Positions 40,638-53,584 of a DNA stretch of 64,000 nt are shown here, piece after piece. This stretch comes from Methanobacteriales archaeon HGW-Methanobacteriales-1. GTDB taxonomy: Archaea; Methanobacteriota; Methanobacteria; Methanobacteriales; Methanobacteriaceae. Positions within the stretch are counted from its first letter, which is position 1. Each line of letters starts with the position of its first letter. The notes under the pieces are model-generated. The model ran no database searches and was not told where the DNA came from. It worked only from the letters and a program-made list of their open reading frames with translations. The translations under genes were made by a program, and so were the position numbers. Location: contig PGYO01000008.1 of NCBI GenBank assembly GCA_002839705.1, positions 33,648 through 97,647 on the forward strand. The letters run 5' to 3'.

Positions 40638-41717
40638 ATGGAAAAGTCAAGGATTTTACAGCTCACGGCATTTGCATCCTTTCTTTCTTTAGGATACTTA
40701 GCATTGAACTATTTTGTATTTATTAGCTTGTCCACATTTTTCGAGGGCATAAATCTAAACTACATTTACCTATTCATAGGATTAGTAACCATTTCTTTTC
40801 CAGTTTCCATGTTAGTTGAACAAAAATCATCAAATTTTTTATCTCAAGCAATTTATCTTTTTTCTACAACCTGGATGGGTATCACCCTATATTTTGTGTG
40901 GGTGATTATTGCGATTTTTCTAATCAGATTAATTATTCCTATTCCATTGGAAGTCGCGGGAACCATTATAATCGGTTTAGTTTCCATAATCACTATTTAT
41001 TCATTAATAAATTCTTACAATGCACACGAGAAGCATATAAAAATACCTATTAATAAATTAAATTCCTCTATTAAACTTGTTCAGCTTTCAGATGTCCACA
41101 TAGGTTCAGTTAGAAATTCAGGATTTTTAAAAAGAGTTGTAAGTAAAATAAAAGATATTAATCCTGATGCCGTTTTGATAACGGGGGATCTGGCTGATGG
41201 AAGTTCAGCTATTTATGAAAATACTTTTTACCCATTTAAAGAACTTAAAATGCCAATATTCTTTACTCCAGGAAATCATGATTCTTATTCAGGCATAGAA
41301 AATGTATTCAAGGCTTTAAAATTTGCAGATGTACATATACTGGAAAATGACATGATTGAATTTAAAGGGATTCAGATAATCGGAGCAGCATATTCTATGA
41401 GGAGAGATAATCTCAAAAATGTTCTAAATCAAATAAACATTGATCCGGACCAACCAACTATATTGATGTACCATTTACCTTCTGAATGGGATGCTGCACG
41501 AGAAAATGGGATAGATCTACAGCTATCGGGCCATACCCACCATGGACAGTTTTATCCATTTAATTTAATTGTAAAATTAGTTTTTCCTTATTTGGGTGGA
41601 CTATACAAAAAAGGAAAGGATCATCTATATGTTTCTGCAGGTACTGGAACCTGGGGCCCACCTATGCGATTGGGATCTCGTAATGAGATCACTATAATTA
41701 ATTTGATTCCTAAATAA
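40638..41717 (+). CDS. Membrane-anchored metallophosphoesterase
   Basis: A 359-residue protein with about four N-terminal transmembrane helices (residues 1-140) and a cytoplasmic or external calcineurin-like phosphoesterase domain. Metal-binding motifs are LSDVHIGSVR, ITGDLADGS, FTPGNHDSYSG, MYHLPSEWDAA and LSGHTHHGQFYPFN, as in the YkuE/YaeI type that can act on lipid A-like or UDP-lipid substrates. The substrate here is unknown. The frame extends upstream to 40608, but ATG 40638 after AGGGTTATAATC is the better start. Confidence 0.9.
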   Translation: MEKSRILQLTAFASFLSLGYLALNYFVFISLSTFFEGINLNYIYLFIGLVTISFPVSMLVEQKSSNFLSQAIYLFSTTWMGITLYFVWVIIAIFLIRLIIPIPLEVAGTIIIGLVSIITIYSLINSYNAHEKHIKIPINKLNSSIKLVQLSDVHIGSVRNSGFLKRVVSKIKDINPDAVLITGDLADGSSAIYENTFYPFKELKMPIFFTPGNHDSYSGIENVFKALKFADVHILENDMIEFKGIQIIGAAYSMRRDNLKNVLNQINIDPDQPTILMYHLPSEWDAARENGIDLQLSGHTHHGQFYPFNLIVKLVFPYLGGLYKKGKDHLYVSAGTGTWGPPMRLGSRNEITIINLIPK

Positions 41718-42063
41718 TTTTTTAAATTGAATTAAAAATTTTCTTATTTTGTAATAAATGAAGTAAATTAATTTTTTCTAATATTTTTTTTAAATGGATT
41801 GAATTTTTAGGTGAACCAAAACTTTTTTATATAGTTATGAATATATATTCATAACAGTTAGGGCCTAAGAATTTTTCATTTTGAAATGGCTGGATTAATT
41901 TTCAATCATTTCCTGTAACTAATTTTTAATTTAATTACTTTTAAAACTTGAATTATTTAAAATCAAAAGTTACTAGAACATGGGAGGATTCTTCAAACAG
42001 TTTTCAATAGTTAAATAAATTTTAAGGCCTTTTTGAGCTAATACTAAAAAAGGAGGAGATTAG
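41718..42063. other. Regulatory intergenic region upstream of the zinc ribbon/NifX/CDF genes
   Basis: About 345 nt without a gene. It contains a TATA-like TTTTTTATATA (41823-41833) that runs directly into a 22-bp palindrome (41834-41855). A leader of nearly 200 nt follows, ending in the GGAGGAGAT ribosome site of the zinc-ribbon gene. Confidence 0.55.
41834..41855 (+). promoter_or_regulatory. Perfect 22-bp palindrome, operator candidate
   Basis: The half-site GTTATGAATAT is followed immediately by its exact reverse complement. It abuts a TATA-like element on the upstream side, so a bound repressor would cover the transcription start. The genes downstream suggest a metal- or redox-responsive repressor, which is inference. 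Confidence 0.6.
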
Positions 42064-42378
42064 GTGATAGACCAAAAAAAATACAAATGTTCTGATTGTG
42101 GATTTGAATGGTCCAGTCCTCAAAAAGAATATCAAAATTGTCCGGATTGTGGTTCAGAAAACATAAATCTTATTTCTGATGAAAAGGAAATGGGAAACGA
42201 TATTACTCAGAACACTGGTTCAAATAGAAAAGGTTATGGTGGCAGAGGCCGGGGTTCTGGTGCTCCAAGAGTTTGTAAATGCACTCAATGCGGCCATGAG
42301 GTTCCTAAAATTCCGGGGGTTCCTTGTAGAAATGAAAAATGCCCTGAATGTGGCGGAATGTTATGTGGTTCTGAATAA
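42064..42378 (+). CDS. Two-zinc-ribbon small protein
   Basis: A 104-residue cysteine-rich protein. The N-terminal half has CSDCGFEW and CPDCGSENI (rubredoxin/zinc ribbon). A Gly/Arg-rich linker (KGYGGRGRGSGAPR) follows. The C-terminal half has CKCTQCGHEVPKIPGVPC, CPECGG and a last Cys. The Gly-rich stretch followed by CxxCGHxxPxxxGxPC resembles the small zinc-ribbon proteins that neighbour NifX-like genes in anaerobes. The start is GTG with GGAGGAGAT about 7 nt before it. The role is unknown; metal or Fe-S handling is inferred from the neighbours. Confidence 0.8.
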   Translation: MIDQKKYKCSDCGFEWSSPQKEYQNCPDCGSENINLISDEKEMGNDITQNTGSNRKGYGGRGRGSGAPRVCKCTQCGHEVPKIPGVPCRNEKCPECGGMLCGSE

Positions 42379-42422
42379 AATTTTAAATTTAATTTTTTCA
42401 AAAGATATCAAGATTATAAAAG

Positions 42423-42800
42423 GTGATTTTTACGCAAATTTGTATACCAACAATAGAAAAAGAGGGTTTAAATTCAATTATATCACTACATTTTGGTAAA
42501 ACCCCATATTTTGCATTTTTAAAAGAAAAAAATGGTGAAATAGAAGATATAAACTTCATTGAAAGTAAAGGGAAACATATGGGCGGTTCTCTTACACCAG
42601 CTGAGATAATATTGAATTCTGATGCGAATATCTTAATTTGCGGGAATTTAGGTTCGAAAGCAGTTAATATGCTTCAAAAAAATAATGTTAAAGTTTTTTC
42701 AGGAGCAAATGGTAGTGTTAGGGATATATTCGAACAATGGAAATCTGGAAATTTAGATATGGCTGATAAAAATTCATGTTCCTCAAAAATGGTGCATTAG
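42423..42800 (+). CDS. NifX/NifB-like (dinitrogenase Fe-Mo cofactor) family protein
   Basis: A small protein of the NifX/NafY fold, which binds Fe-S or metal-cofactor precursors. Visible are CIPTIEKEGLNSIISLHFGKTPYFAFL, KHMGGSLTPAEIILNSDANILICGNLGSKAVNML and FSGANGSVRDIFEQW, plus a Cys near the end. No nif structural gene is nearby. The listed GTG start lies inside the GGTGAT that looks like the ribosome site; the homologous start MQICIPT would need the ACG codon at 42432. It follows the zinc-ribbon gene by about 45 nt. Confidence 0.85.
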   Translation: MIFTQICIPTIEKEGLNSIISLHFGKTPYFAFLKEKNGEIEDINFIESKGKHMGGSLTPAEIILNSDANILICGNLGSKAVNMLQKNNVKVFSGANGSVRDIFEQWKSGNLDMADKNSCSSKMVH

Positions 42801-42975
42801 GATTTTTCTACTAAATAGAATTTACGACTAGAATTAAAAAATGAGGGATTGTGTTATGAAAGTATTTTTAGTCTCTAAACTATATTTAGAATCTCTCATC
42901 AAGTTCGATTTTTGGAATAAGTTTGTAATTTTTAATTTTAAATAAGGGATATTGAAATAGCACTTTCGGTGAAAT

Positions 42976-44196
42976 ATGAATAATGAATCTTTTAAATCAC
43001 TAAAAAAAGGAGAAAAAGCTGCAAAATATTCTGCTTATACTAACCTTTTCTTAGCTTTAATTAAAGGAATTGTGGGGGTTTTATCGGGAAGTGTGGCTTT
43101 AATAGCTGACTCTATCCATTCATTCTCCGATATTTTTTCTTCACTAGCAGTTTATGTGGGTTTAAAAATTTCCCAGAAAAAACCGGATCAAAAATTTCCT
43201 TACGGCTATTACAAAGTAGAAACACTGGTTTCTCTTATAGTATCTTTAATGATAGTCGTCACTGGATTTGAAATTGCTTTTGAATCATTTAATGATTTTT
43301 TAAACCCTTCAATCATTCAGTTTCCTATTATAAGTCTTTTAACTGCACTTTTATCCTTAGTAGTTTCGTACTATTTGGCAAAATATAAAAAGAATATTGG
43401 TCATGAAGTTGGTTCTCAGGCACTTATCAATGATGGAAAACATAGTTTAATAGATGTATTTTCATCTTTAATAGTTTTCATTGGGATATTTGCTTCGTAT
43501 ATGGGATATGTCAGTATACAGGGTATTTCAGGAATGTTAGTGTCAATTTTAATTATTTATATTGGGGCAAAGTTAGGAAAAAATGACATTCTGGCTTTAC
43601 TCGATGCTAGTATTGATCCTGATAAGGTGGAATTAATTAAAAAAATTGCCCTAGAGGTTGAAGGTGTATTCGGCGTTCATGAAATTAAAGTAAGAAGATC
43701 TGGTCCTTATATTTTTGCAGAGCTTCATTTAGAATTAAAAAGGGGAGTATCAGTTAAAAAAACCAGTGATATATCTATGGAATTAGAAAAGAATGTAAAA
43801 AATGAAATTTATGAACTTGATAGTTTGACTGTGCAGGCTGAACCACTTCAAAAGAATTATCAAATAATTGGAGTTCCTTTAAAAAATGATCTGGGACTTT
43901 CATCGGATATAACTACCCATTTTGGTAAAGCAAATTATTTTATGATAGCCAAAGTTAAAAATGGTTCCATTGAAATGTTTATTATTAAAAAAAATCCCGC
44001 AGTAATTGCTGAAACCAAAAAAGGAATTAAAGCTGCTGAATTATTGAAAAAAGAGAATGTGGATATTTTAGTAGTTGATCATCTCTCTGAAGGACCTAAA
44101 TATGTTTTAAACGAGTATTTGATGGGAATATCTAAACCAAATGGAAATAATCTAGAAGAAATTATTATTTATGCTTCGAAATCTTTTGAAAATTAA
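42976..44196 (+). CDS. Cation diffusion facilitator fused to a NifX-like domain
   Basis: A 406-residue protein. Residues 1-210 are a CDF transporter with six helices and paired metal sites HSFSD (in ADSIHSFSD) and HSLID (in NDGKHSLID), an HD-HD pattern common in zinc-type CDFs. Residues about 210-290 are the cytoplasmic ferredoxin-like domain. Residues about 295-390 add a NifX-like domain ([46 protein letters not shown]). It probably exports a divalent metal, with the extra domain sensing or trapping the metal. GGTGAAAT precedes the ATG. Confidence 0.9.
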   Translation: MNNESFKSLKKGEKAAKYSAYTNLFLALIKGIVGVLSGSVALIADSIHSFSDIFSSLAVYVGLKISQKKPDQKFPYGYYKVETLVSLIVSLMIVVTGFEIAFESFNDFLNPSIIQFPIISLLTALLSLVVSYYLAKYKKNIGHEVGSQALINDGKHSLIDVFSSLIVFIGIFASYMGYVSIQGISGMLVSILIIYIGAKLGKNDILALLDASIDPDKVELIKKIALEVEGVFGVHEIKVRRSGPYIFAELHLELKRGVSVKKTSDISMELEKNVKNEIYELDSLTVQAEPLQKNYQIIGVPLKNDLGLSSDITTHFGKANYFMIAKVKNGSIEMFIIKKNPAVIAETKKGIKAAELLKKENVDILVVDHLSEGPKYVLNEYLMGISKPNGNNLEEIIIYASKSFEN

Positions 44197-44257
44197 TTAA
44201 TCATAAGTATAACAATTAAAAGATTTTAATGAATATTAAGTCTTAACTAATTTTTCT

Positions 44258-45508
44258 TCATGGAATTTGAATGCCAAAGAAGTTTATAGCACCAACTAAA
44301 TCTCTAAATGCTTCCAACTCTTTTTCAATAACATCTTCTCTAGTAAGAGTACTGCTCATTTCTCCATCGACAGTAAGTTTGTCTGGGCCACGGGCCACTA
44401 AACGATCTACTCCATCTTGACTGAGGACTTTTTGGGCCTCTGCATCATGAACAAATGCTCTTCCTGGGATAATGACAGTTTCTTTGAGTTCCTTTAAGTC
44501 AGCTGCTTTTAAATCTTCTATGGTAATAAGACAACCGATATCTTTCTCCACGGCATAGACATTTACTTTATCTCCTGCCTCAAGATTATCAATGATTCTT
44601 TGAATGTAAGGTGCAGCCACAGCGCTGGTTAAAATAGTTGCTTCTCCAGTTATTTCTGGAATAAACTGTAAAAATACCTTATTTTTGTCTAAAGAAATGG
44701 CAAATGGAGCCTCTGTGTCTGGATCACATACTGGTGTTCCCGTAACTCTTAAATTAAATTCATTATTAATTTCACGAACTAATTCCTCGAATTCCTGGAT
44801 ATTATGTGGTTCAATGTCTTTGATGAGTGGTTCATTACCTAATATTAATCCTTGATGGGTATAATTGGCAAACCTCATTAAAATCAGTGCTTCAGCACCC
44901 CAATCTTCTAACTTAACACAAGTTTCCCTTAAAACTTGGCCATCATTTACACCAGGAATAATAACTGAGGCAGCATGAACTTCACAACTTTCAGAGAATC
45001 TTTCTACTGCTTCGAGAGATACTTCGGGGTTAGGATCAGACATCCACTTCTTTCTAAGGCCGGCATCAGCAGCAAACAAAGTGAAAGTAACTTCCTCTAC
45101 GCCATGATTTATGAGATTAGAAGCCATTTGAACATCATCAATTCCTTTTCCACTGGTATAACCTAGGTGCATGGGAATTCCAAACTGATGAAAAGTAGCA
45201 GTTAGCTCTTCCAATTGAGGATAGCAACTGACGTCTCCCCCACCACTGATATTAATTTTAAGATCACTATCTCTAAATTCACCCATCATCAAGGTGTTCT
45301 GCACCGTGCTGGCCACTAAAAATGGTGGTATAAATTCATTTTTAGTTTCTGCTACTCCCTCATTGCAGGTTTCACAACCTACTTTTGCTGGTGAGCAGTT
45401 TCTACATCCTAAAGGGTGGGATTCCTTTACTTTTCGGAAATAACAGTATTTACAGAAGCCTCTACAGTCTTTTCCAGGAATACCACCTACATCAGCTATT
45501 ATTTGCAT
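44258..45508 (-). CDS. mmp10: Methyl-coenzyme M reductase arginine methyltransferase (methanogenesis marker 10)
   Basis: A B12-dependent radical SAM enzyme that methylates a conserved arginine of McrA to 5-methylarginine. The N-terminus has the cluster motif CRGFCKYCYF and further cysteines (CRNCSPAKVGCETC). Then come ISGGGDVSCYPQLEEL, EEVTFTLFAADAGLRKKWMSDP, VIIPGVNDGQVL and LMRFANYTHQGLILGNEPL. Its 416 residues match the family. It is divergent from the mcr operon, as in other Methanobacteriales, and its substrate arginine is present in the McrA encoded here. Confidence 0.93.
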   Translation of the reverse strand: MQIIADVGGIPGKDCRGFCKYCYFRKVKESHPLGCRNCSPAKVGCETCNEGVAETKNEFIPPFLVASTVQNTLMMGEFRDSDLKINISGGGDVSCYPQLEELTATFHQFGIPMHLGYTSGKGIDDVQMASNLINHGVEEVTFTLFAADAGLRKKWMSDPNPEVSLEAVERFSESCEVHAASVIIPGVNDGQVLRETCVKLEDWGAEALILMRFANYTHQGLILGNEPLIKDIEPHNIQEFEELVREINNEFNLRVTGTPVCDPDTEAPFAISLDKNKVFLQFIPEITGEATILTSAVAAPYIQRIIDNLEAGDKVNVYAVEKDIGCLITIEDLKAADLKELKETVIIPGRAFVHDAEAQKVLSQDGVDRLVARGPDKLTVDGEMSSTLTREDVIEKELEAFRDLVGAINFFGIQIP

Positions 45509-45761
45509 GCTACCAATTTGGTTTTTATTAAAATAAATAACTTTGTATTTAAAATTTAATTATTATTACAATTATTATAAATCATAATATGGTCCATGGC
45601 GCTTATTATTATAATTTATTTGTTATTAATTATTTAAATTTAATAAAAATCTAATATTTAGCTTTAAAAATTAAAACAAAGGTATATAACTGAATTTTTT
45701 TAGAAATTGTTTCGAATCAATAAAATTAATTAATTTCAAATACATGGTTCTAAGGCTTTAG

Positions 45762-45779
45762 AATAGATTATAATCTATT
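45762..45779 (+). promoter_or_regulatory. Perfect 18-bp palindrome upstream of mcr
   Basis: AATAGATTA joined to its reverse complement TAATCTATT. It lies about 100 nt before the TATA-like element of mcr, too far upstream to block it directly, but it could be an activator site or serve the divergent mmp10 promoter. AT-rich context lowers the significance. Confidence 0.4.
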
Positions 45780-45880
45780 AAAAATAGTTTTTAATTAAAT
45801 AACTGTTAAATATTCGCGAATTTCTAAAAATTGAATGATTATAACCTCTAAAAAAAGTATTAATGGCCTTATTCTTAAAC

Positions 45881-45888
45881 TATATAAA
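45881..45888 (+). promoter_or_regulatory. Probable TATA box of the mcr operon
   Basis: TATATAAA follows CTTAAAC, giving a good archaeal TATA element. Transcription would start near 45912, so the leader would be roughly 170 nt, unusually long for an archaeal mRNA. A second AT-rich block (AATAATATATATTG, near 45943-45956) could be an alternative box. Confidence 0.5.
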
Positions 45889-45980
45889 ACTTGTGAGTTT
45901 ACTCCTTATAAGTCTTTCTACTTGTGTCTGAAAGAAAGTTTAATAATATATATTGAACTAAAGGAAGGTTCGTATACTAA

Positions 45981-47417
<1,437 letters not shown>

Positions 47418-47452
47418 ATAATCTCACTATTTTCTGGGGGCTTACTAAACTA

Positions 47453-47659
47453 ATGGATATGGAAATTTTTCCGCATAGGCTTTTAGGAGCAGATACAACG
47501 GAAAGACTATTGAATGACATTAATGATATTAAACTATCAAAAAAATGCTTATTCGTAGACAAAGACTCCCTCCAGCAAATGCCAAGCATCCGACATAAGA
47601 GAAATCTATGTCAAGGAGAGAAAATTGATTTACTAGTGAAGACGGATGAATTCTTTTAA
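47453..47659 (+). CDS. mcrD: McrD, C-terminally truncated
   Basis: Encodes 68 residues starting MDMEIFPHRLLGADTTERLLNDI, a clear McrD N-terminus, and ending VKTDEFF. McrD is an accessory protein of about 140-170 residues that binds immature Mcr. Here a TAA falls midway and only about 70 nt remain before mcrC, so the C-terminal half has been deleted rather than frameshifted. It may be a relic, or a minimal functional form. GGGGG lies about 16 nt before the ATG, with no closer ribosome site. It is in the normal mcrB-D-C position. Confidence 0.8.
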   Translation: MDMEIFPHRLLGADTTERLLNDINDIKLSKKCLFVDKDSLQQMPSIRHKRNLCQGEKIDLLVKTDEFF

Positions 47660-47730
47660 ATTGATTTAGAAGAACCATTATTGATTTACTAATGACAAAT
47701 ATATTAAAAACACAATTGGGAATTATTAAG

Positions 47731-48327
47731 ATGATTGGCAAATGCACCCACGTTGTAGACTGTAGGGAAACAATGGGGATGGGTGAAGGAGGCGGAATAG
47801 CTCAAAGGGGCACTTTTGCTGAGTGCGGTAGTGAAATACTGGCTGTGGCCATGTCCCCCGGAAGGCGACATATTACTAAGCCCGTTTGTGAAATAACATT
47901 TGCTCTAAGGGAAGCAAATTTGATGACCAGTACTCTGGTGTTAAATGCAGGAGCAGGAGTTCCTCAGGATGCTCCAAGTTCTGGTGCAGGAAGTCTTTTT
48001 GGCTTAACTCCTAAGGAGATTGAGCAAATGAAAAGACACAAGGTTCTAGTGGTTCATTTGGGTGGTGTGAAATCTCACATTATATATAAAGCCCGACTGA
48101 TATTGCGGAATGTTGATAAACCTTGCGTTATTATTTGTGAATACCCGGTTGACTTTGAAGATTTTGCAAAAATAGGTGTTAAAACTAGATTAGTGATGCC
48201 TGAAAACCCCAAAACTAAAGGAAAAATAGTTGATATTGTTAGTGGCGTAATACGAGGAGAAACTTGTCCCCAAGAAAAGTTGGATGAGATTATTAGAAAA
48301 GTTAAGTTAGCATTAGGAGGTGCATGA
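47731..48327 (+). CDS. mcrC: Methyl-coenzyme M reductase operon protein C
   Basis: A 198-residue protein of the McrC family, part of the ATP-dependent activation machinery that reduces F430 nickel. It begins [32 protein letters not shown], and [41 protein letters not shown] is strongly conserved. The frame also opens at ATG 47692. I chose 47731 because the family starts MIG, though neither has a strong ribosome site. The gene carries the mcrG ribosome site in its last codons. Confidence 0.95.
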   Translation: MIGKCTHVVDCRETMGMGEGGGIAQRGTFAECGSEILAVAMSPGRRHITKPVCEITFALREANLMTSTLVLNAGAGVPQDAPSSGAGSLFGLTPKEIEQMKRHKVLVVHLGGVKSHIIYKARLILRNVDKPCVIICEYPVDFEDFAKIGVKTRLVMPENPKTKGKIVDIVSGVIRGETCPQEKLDEIIRKVKLALGGA

Positions 48328-48328
48328 T

Positions 48329-49081
48329 ATGGCACAATATTATCCCGGAACTACAAAGGTTGCCCAAAACAGAAGAAATTTCTGTAACCCTGAATATGAA
48401 TTAGAAAAGTTAAGGGAGATCTCTGACGAAGATGTAGTAAAAATCTTAGGTCACAGAGCTCCTGGTGAGGAATACCCAAGCGTCCACCCACCACTCGAAG
48501 AAATGGACGAACCTGAAGACCCAATTAGAGAGCTAGTAGAGCCTCTTGACGGTGCAAAAGCTGGTGACAGGACCAGATACATTCAGTTTACTGACTCTAT
48601 GTATTTTGCTCCTGCTCAACCGTTCACTCGATCTCGAGCTTACGTAAGCCGATACCGAGGAGCAGATGCTGGTACTCTATCTGGACGACAGATTATTGAA
48701 ATCAGAGAAAGAGATCTGGAAAAAATCTCCAAAGAACTCTTAGAAACTGAATTCTTTGATCCTGCTAGAACAGGTGTAAGAGGAGCAGCTGTGCACGGAC
48801 ACTCTTTAAGACTCGACGAAGACGGTATGATGTTTGATATGCTTCGAAGACAAGTCTTCAATAAAGAAACCGGCATTGTTGAAATGGTCAAGGACCAAAT
48901 TGGTGAAGAACTCGACGAACCAGTAGCTTTAGGTGAGCCATTGGACGAAGAGACTTTAATGAACAAAACCACCATATACCGGGTAGATGGAGAAGCCTAT
49001 AAGGATGATAAAGACGCTGTAGAGGTTCTACACAGAATCCACGTCTTAAGATCCCAAGGTGGATACAACCCAGCAGAATAA
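48329..49081 (+). CDS. mcrG: Methyl-coenzyme M reductase I, gamma subunit
   Basis: A 250-residue gamma subunit beginning [29 protein letters not shown]. It includes [23 protein letters not shown] and [26 protein letters not shown], which contact F430 and the alpha subunit. GGAGGTG (48317-48323) is placed 5 nt before ATG 48329, one base after the mcrC stop codon. A GTG at 48320 in the same frame is part of that site and is rejected as the start. It is followed by mcrA after 18 nt. Confidence 0.97.
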   Translation: MAQYYPGTTKVAQNRRNFCNPEYELEKLREISDEDVVKILGHRAPGEEYPSVHPPLEEMDEPEDPIRELVEPLDGAKAGDRTRYIQFTDSMYFAPAQPFTRSRAYVSRYRGADAGTLSGRQIIEIRERDLEKISKELLETEFFDPARTGVRGAAVHGHSLRLDEDGMMFDMLRRQVFNKETGIVEMVKDQIGEELDEPVALGEPLDEETLMNKTTIYRVDGEAYKDDKDAVEVLHRIHVLRSQGGYNPAE

Positions 49082-49099
49082 TTAGGGGAGGTAATGATT

Positions 49100-50746
<1,647 letters not shown>

Positions 50747-50752
<6 letters not shown>

Positions 50753-50785
50753 GTGTAACGCAAACACCTATTTTATTTTTTTATT
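50747..50785 (+). terminator. Hairpin and T-run overlapping the mcrA stop
   Basis: AAATAGGTGT-aacgcaa-ACACCTATTT forms a stem of about 9-10 bp whose 5' arm contains the mcrA stop codon. TTTATTTTTTTATTT follows immediately. It ends about 20 nt before the mtrE start. It may end part of the mcr transcripts and set the mcr:mtr ratio. Confidence 0.7.
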
Positions 50786-50805
50786 TAAAAGTAAGGAGGA
50801 TTAAT

Positions 50806-51690
<885 letters not shown>

Positions 51691-51702
51691 GGAGGATATA
51701 GA

Positions 51703-52428
51703 ATGGACCCATTATTATTAATCGGTGCAGTAACTGTAGGAGGAGTCCTAATTGGTGGGGGTGTACACTTCATACCAGTAGGCGGTGCTCCAGCAGCTAT
51801 CGCAACAGCAACAGGTGTGGGAACAGGTACCGCTATGCTCGCCGCAGGGGGAGGTATGACTGGTCTGATTGCCGCAGCAGCCCTAACTGGACAGCCACTA
51901 TGGCTTATCTTAGCTTCAGGTGCTATTGGTTCAGCTTTAATGCTTGGTATAACCATGCTTTTTGGTAACTTCATTTACGTTTTTGGTGTAGGATGTGTAC
52001 CTGCATCAGCGAAAGTAGATGTTGACCCAATTACTAAACTTGAACAAAGTAAGTTCGTAACACCAGGAACCGAAGGTCACGGAATTCCAACCGTTTGTTA
52101 TGTAAGCGGAATTATGGGAGGACTTTTAGGTGGAATTGGTGGAGGACTAATTTATTACTACCTATATAACGCACTTGCTGAAACTTCAGCCTTTGCATTA
52201 ACTGCAGGCGCAACAATATCTATTGCTGCAGCTGCCTTAGCAGGAATTCTTGCAGTAGGTATATTCTTTATAAATTCTGTAGTCGCTTCCTATAACATAG
52301 GTGGTACTATTGAAGGTTTCCACGACCCTAAATTCAAGCGTATCCCTCGAGGATTACTCGCTTGTTTCATAGCTTCGCTGGTAACTGGAATTGTAAGTAT
52401 TTTATTCATCCAAGGAGGTGTCCTCTAA
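51703..52428 (+). CDS. mtrD: Tetrahydromethanopterin S-methyltransferase subunit D
   Basis: A 241-residue polytopic subunit of Mtr with about six helices. It has the [74 protein letters not shown] and [22 protein letters not shown] segments. With E and C it forms the membrane module thought to carry sodium ions. Its stop overlaps the mtrC ATG by one base. GGAGGATATAGA lies before its own ATG. Confidence 0.97.
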   Translation: MDPLLLIGAVTVGGVLIGGGVHFIPVGGAPAAIATATGVGTGTAMLAAGGGMTGLIAAAALTGQPLWLILASGAIGSALMLGITMLFGNFIYVFGVGCVPASAKVDVDPITKLEQSKFVTPGTEGHGIPTVCYVSGIMGGLLGGIGGGLIYYYLYNALAETSAFALTAGATISIAAAALAGILAVGIFFINSVVASYNIGGTIEGFHDPKFKRIPRGLLACFIASLVTGIVSILFIQGGVL

Positions 52429-53240
52429 TGTCAGTAGCAGGTGGAGGTGGCGGAGAATCTTCTGTCAACCCTAAACATACCCTAGCACTGGGAGTAATTG
52501 GTGGACTCGCGGGTATTTACTTAACTCCAATTAGTCCTGTATTAGGGCCTCTTTTTGCAGCATTAGGTGCTGTCTGTGCCATCGTTTGGGGTGCTGATGC
52601 TATTGCACGTGTTGCAAGTTACGGTTTAGGTACTGGTGTGCCTTCCATTGGATACATGTCTTTATCTATTGGTATTTTAGGTGGTTTAGGTGGACTAGCT
52701 GGCGCAGTCATCTTTGGTCCATCTCTCGCAATACTAGCACCGCTGTTTGGATTTATCTTGGCAGTAATCGTCGGTACCATAGTTGCTTTAATAGCTAAAA
52801 AGATTATTAAAATGAAAATACCAGTATTGGTAAGCTGTACTGCTGAATTGGCAGGTGCATCTGCTTTATCCGTAATTGGATTTTCTGCAGCTATTGCTGG
52901 AAGTTATTCCATGGCACTTATCCAAGCATCAGTTATATCAACTGGATTTATAGCACTGCTTTTAATCATGAATACCATGGCTATACAACACCCATTTAAC
53001 GCCTGTTTAGGTCCACAAGAAGACCGAACTAGAACTCTTAAACTTGCAGGAGCCGCTGCTTTCATGGCCATGTCTATTTATGGTCTGTTAGGAATGGCTT
53101 CCACTCAAGCATGGTGGGTAATTGCGTTAGTTGGTGCTATCGGATGGTTCATATCAATCAGATCATACATCACTGCTTCCCAAGAACAAGCAGCATCTGT
53201 TAAATGGTCTGGAATGTGGCCTAAAGAGGAAGAACACTAG
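52428..53240 (+). CDS. mtrC: Tetrahydromethanopterin S-methyltransferase subunit C
   Basis: A 270-residue membrane subunit of Mtr, beginning [26 protein letters not shown], with [36 protein letters not shown] and [22 protein letters not shown] longer frame opens at 52362 inside mtrD, but AAGGAGGTG and the overlapping TAATG at 52426-52430 make 52428 the start, with translational coupling to mtrD. Confidence 0.97.
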   Translation: MSVAGGGGGESSVNPKHTLALGVIGGLAGIYLTPISPVLGPLFAALGAVCAIVWGADAIARVASYGLGTGVPSIGYMSLSIGILGGLGGLAGAVIFGPSLAILAPLFGFILAVIVGTIVALIAKKIIKMKIPVLVSCTAELAGASALSVIGFSAAIAGSYSMALIQASVISTGFIALLLIMNTMAIQHPFNACLGPQEDRTRTLKLAGAAAFMAMSIYGLLGMASTQAWWVIALVGAIGWFISIRSYITASQEQAASVKWSGMWPKEEEH

Positions 53241-53251
53241 GAGGAATCAAA

Positions 53252-53572
53252 ATGGAAATGTTACCTTTAATTAAAATTGCTCCTGAATACAACTTGACTC
53301 TTGACCCTTCCACAGGTATGGTTGGAGCAGCTTTAGGTAGAGATGTCGTCTTAGTTTCCTTGGACGCAGTAAATGAACAATTAAATGTACTGGAAGCAGC
53401 AGTAGATGATTTATACAATTCTCTAGATCCTACCACAGCTCCTGCAGACTCTTTCCCTGGAAGGGAAGGTGTTTACATGAATGCAGGTAAGCTAACCAAT
53501 ATGGTTTACGGGTTTGTATTCGGTCTTATACTACTATTAGCTATGCTCCATGCATTCCTTGGAGTACTTTAA
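53252..53572 (+). CDS. mtrB: Tetrahydromethanopterin S-methyltransferase subunit B
   Basis: A 106-residue Mtr subunit: a cytoplasmic N-terminal part ([33 protein letters not shown]) and a single C-terminal helix ([23 protein letters not shown]). GGAGGAATCAAA precedes the ATG. The C-terminal helix resembles those of MtrA, F and G, which bundle around the stalk of the complex. Confidence 0.97.
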   Translation: MEMLPLIKIAPEYNLTLDPSTGMVGAALGRDVVLVSLDAVNEQLNVLEAAVDDLYNSLDPTTAPADSFPGREGVYMNAGKLTNMVYGFVFGLILLLAMLHAFLGVL

Positions 53573-53584
53573 GGAGGTATTAAA

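Noticed and set aside
52362..52427. 22-codon upstream extension of mtrC inside mtrD
   Set aside because: AAGGAGGTG plus the TAATG overlap fix the start at 52428.
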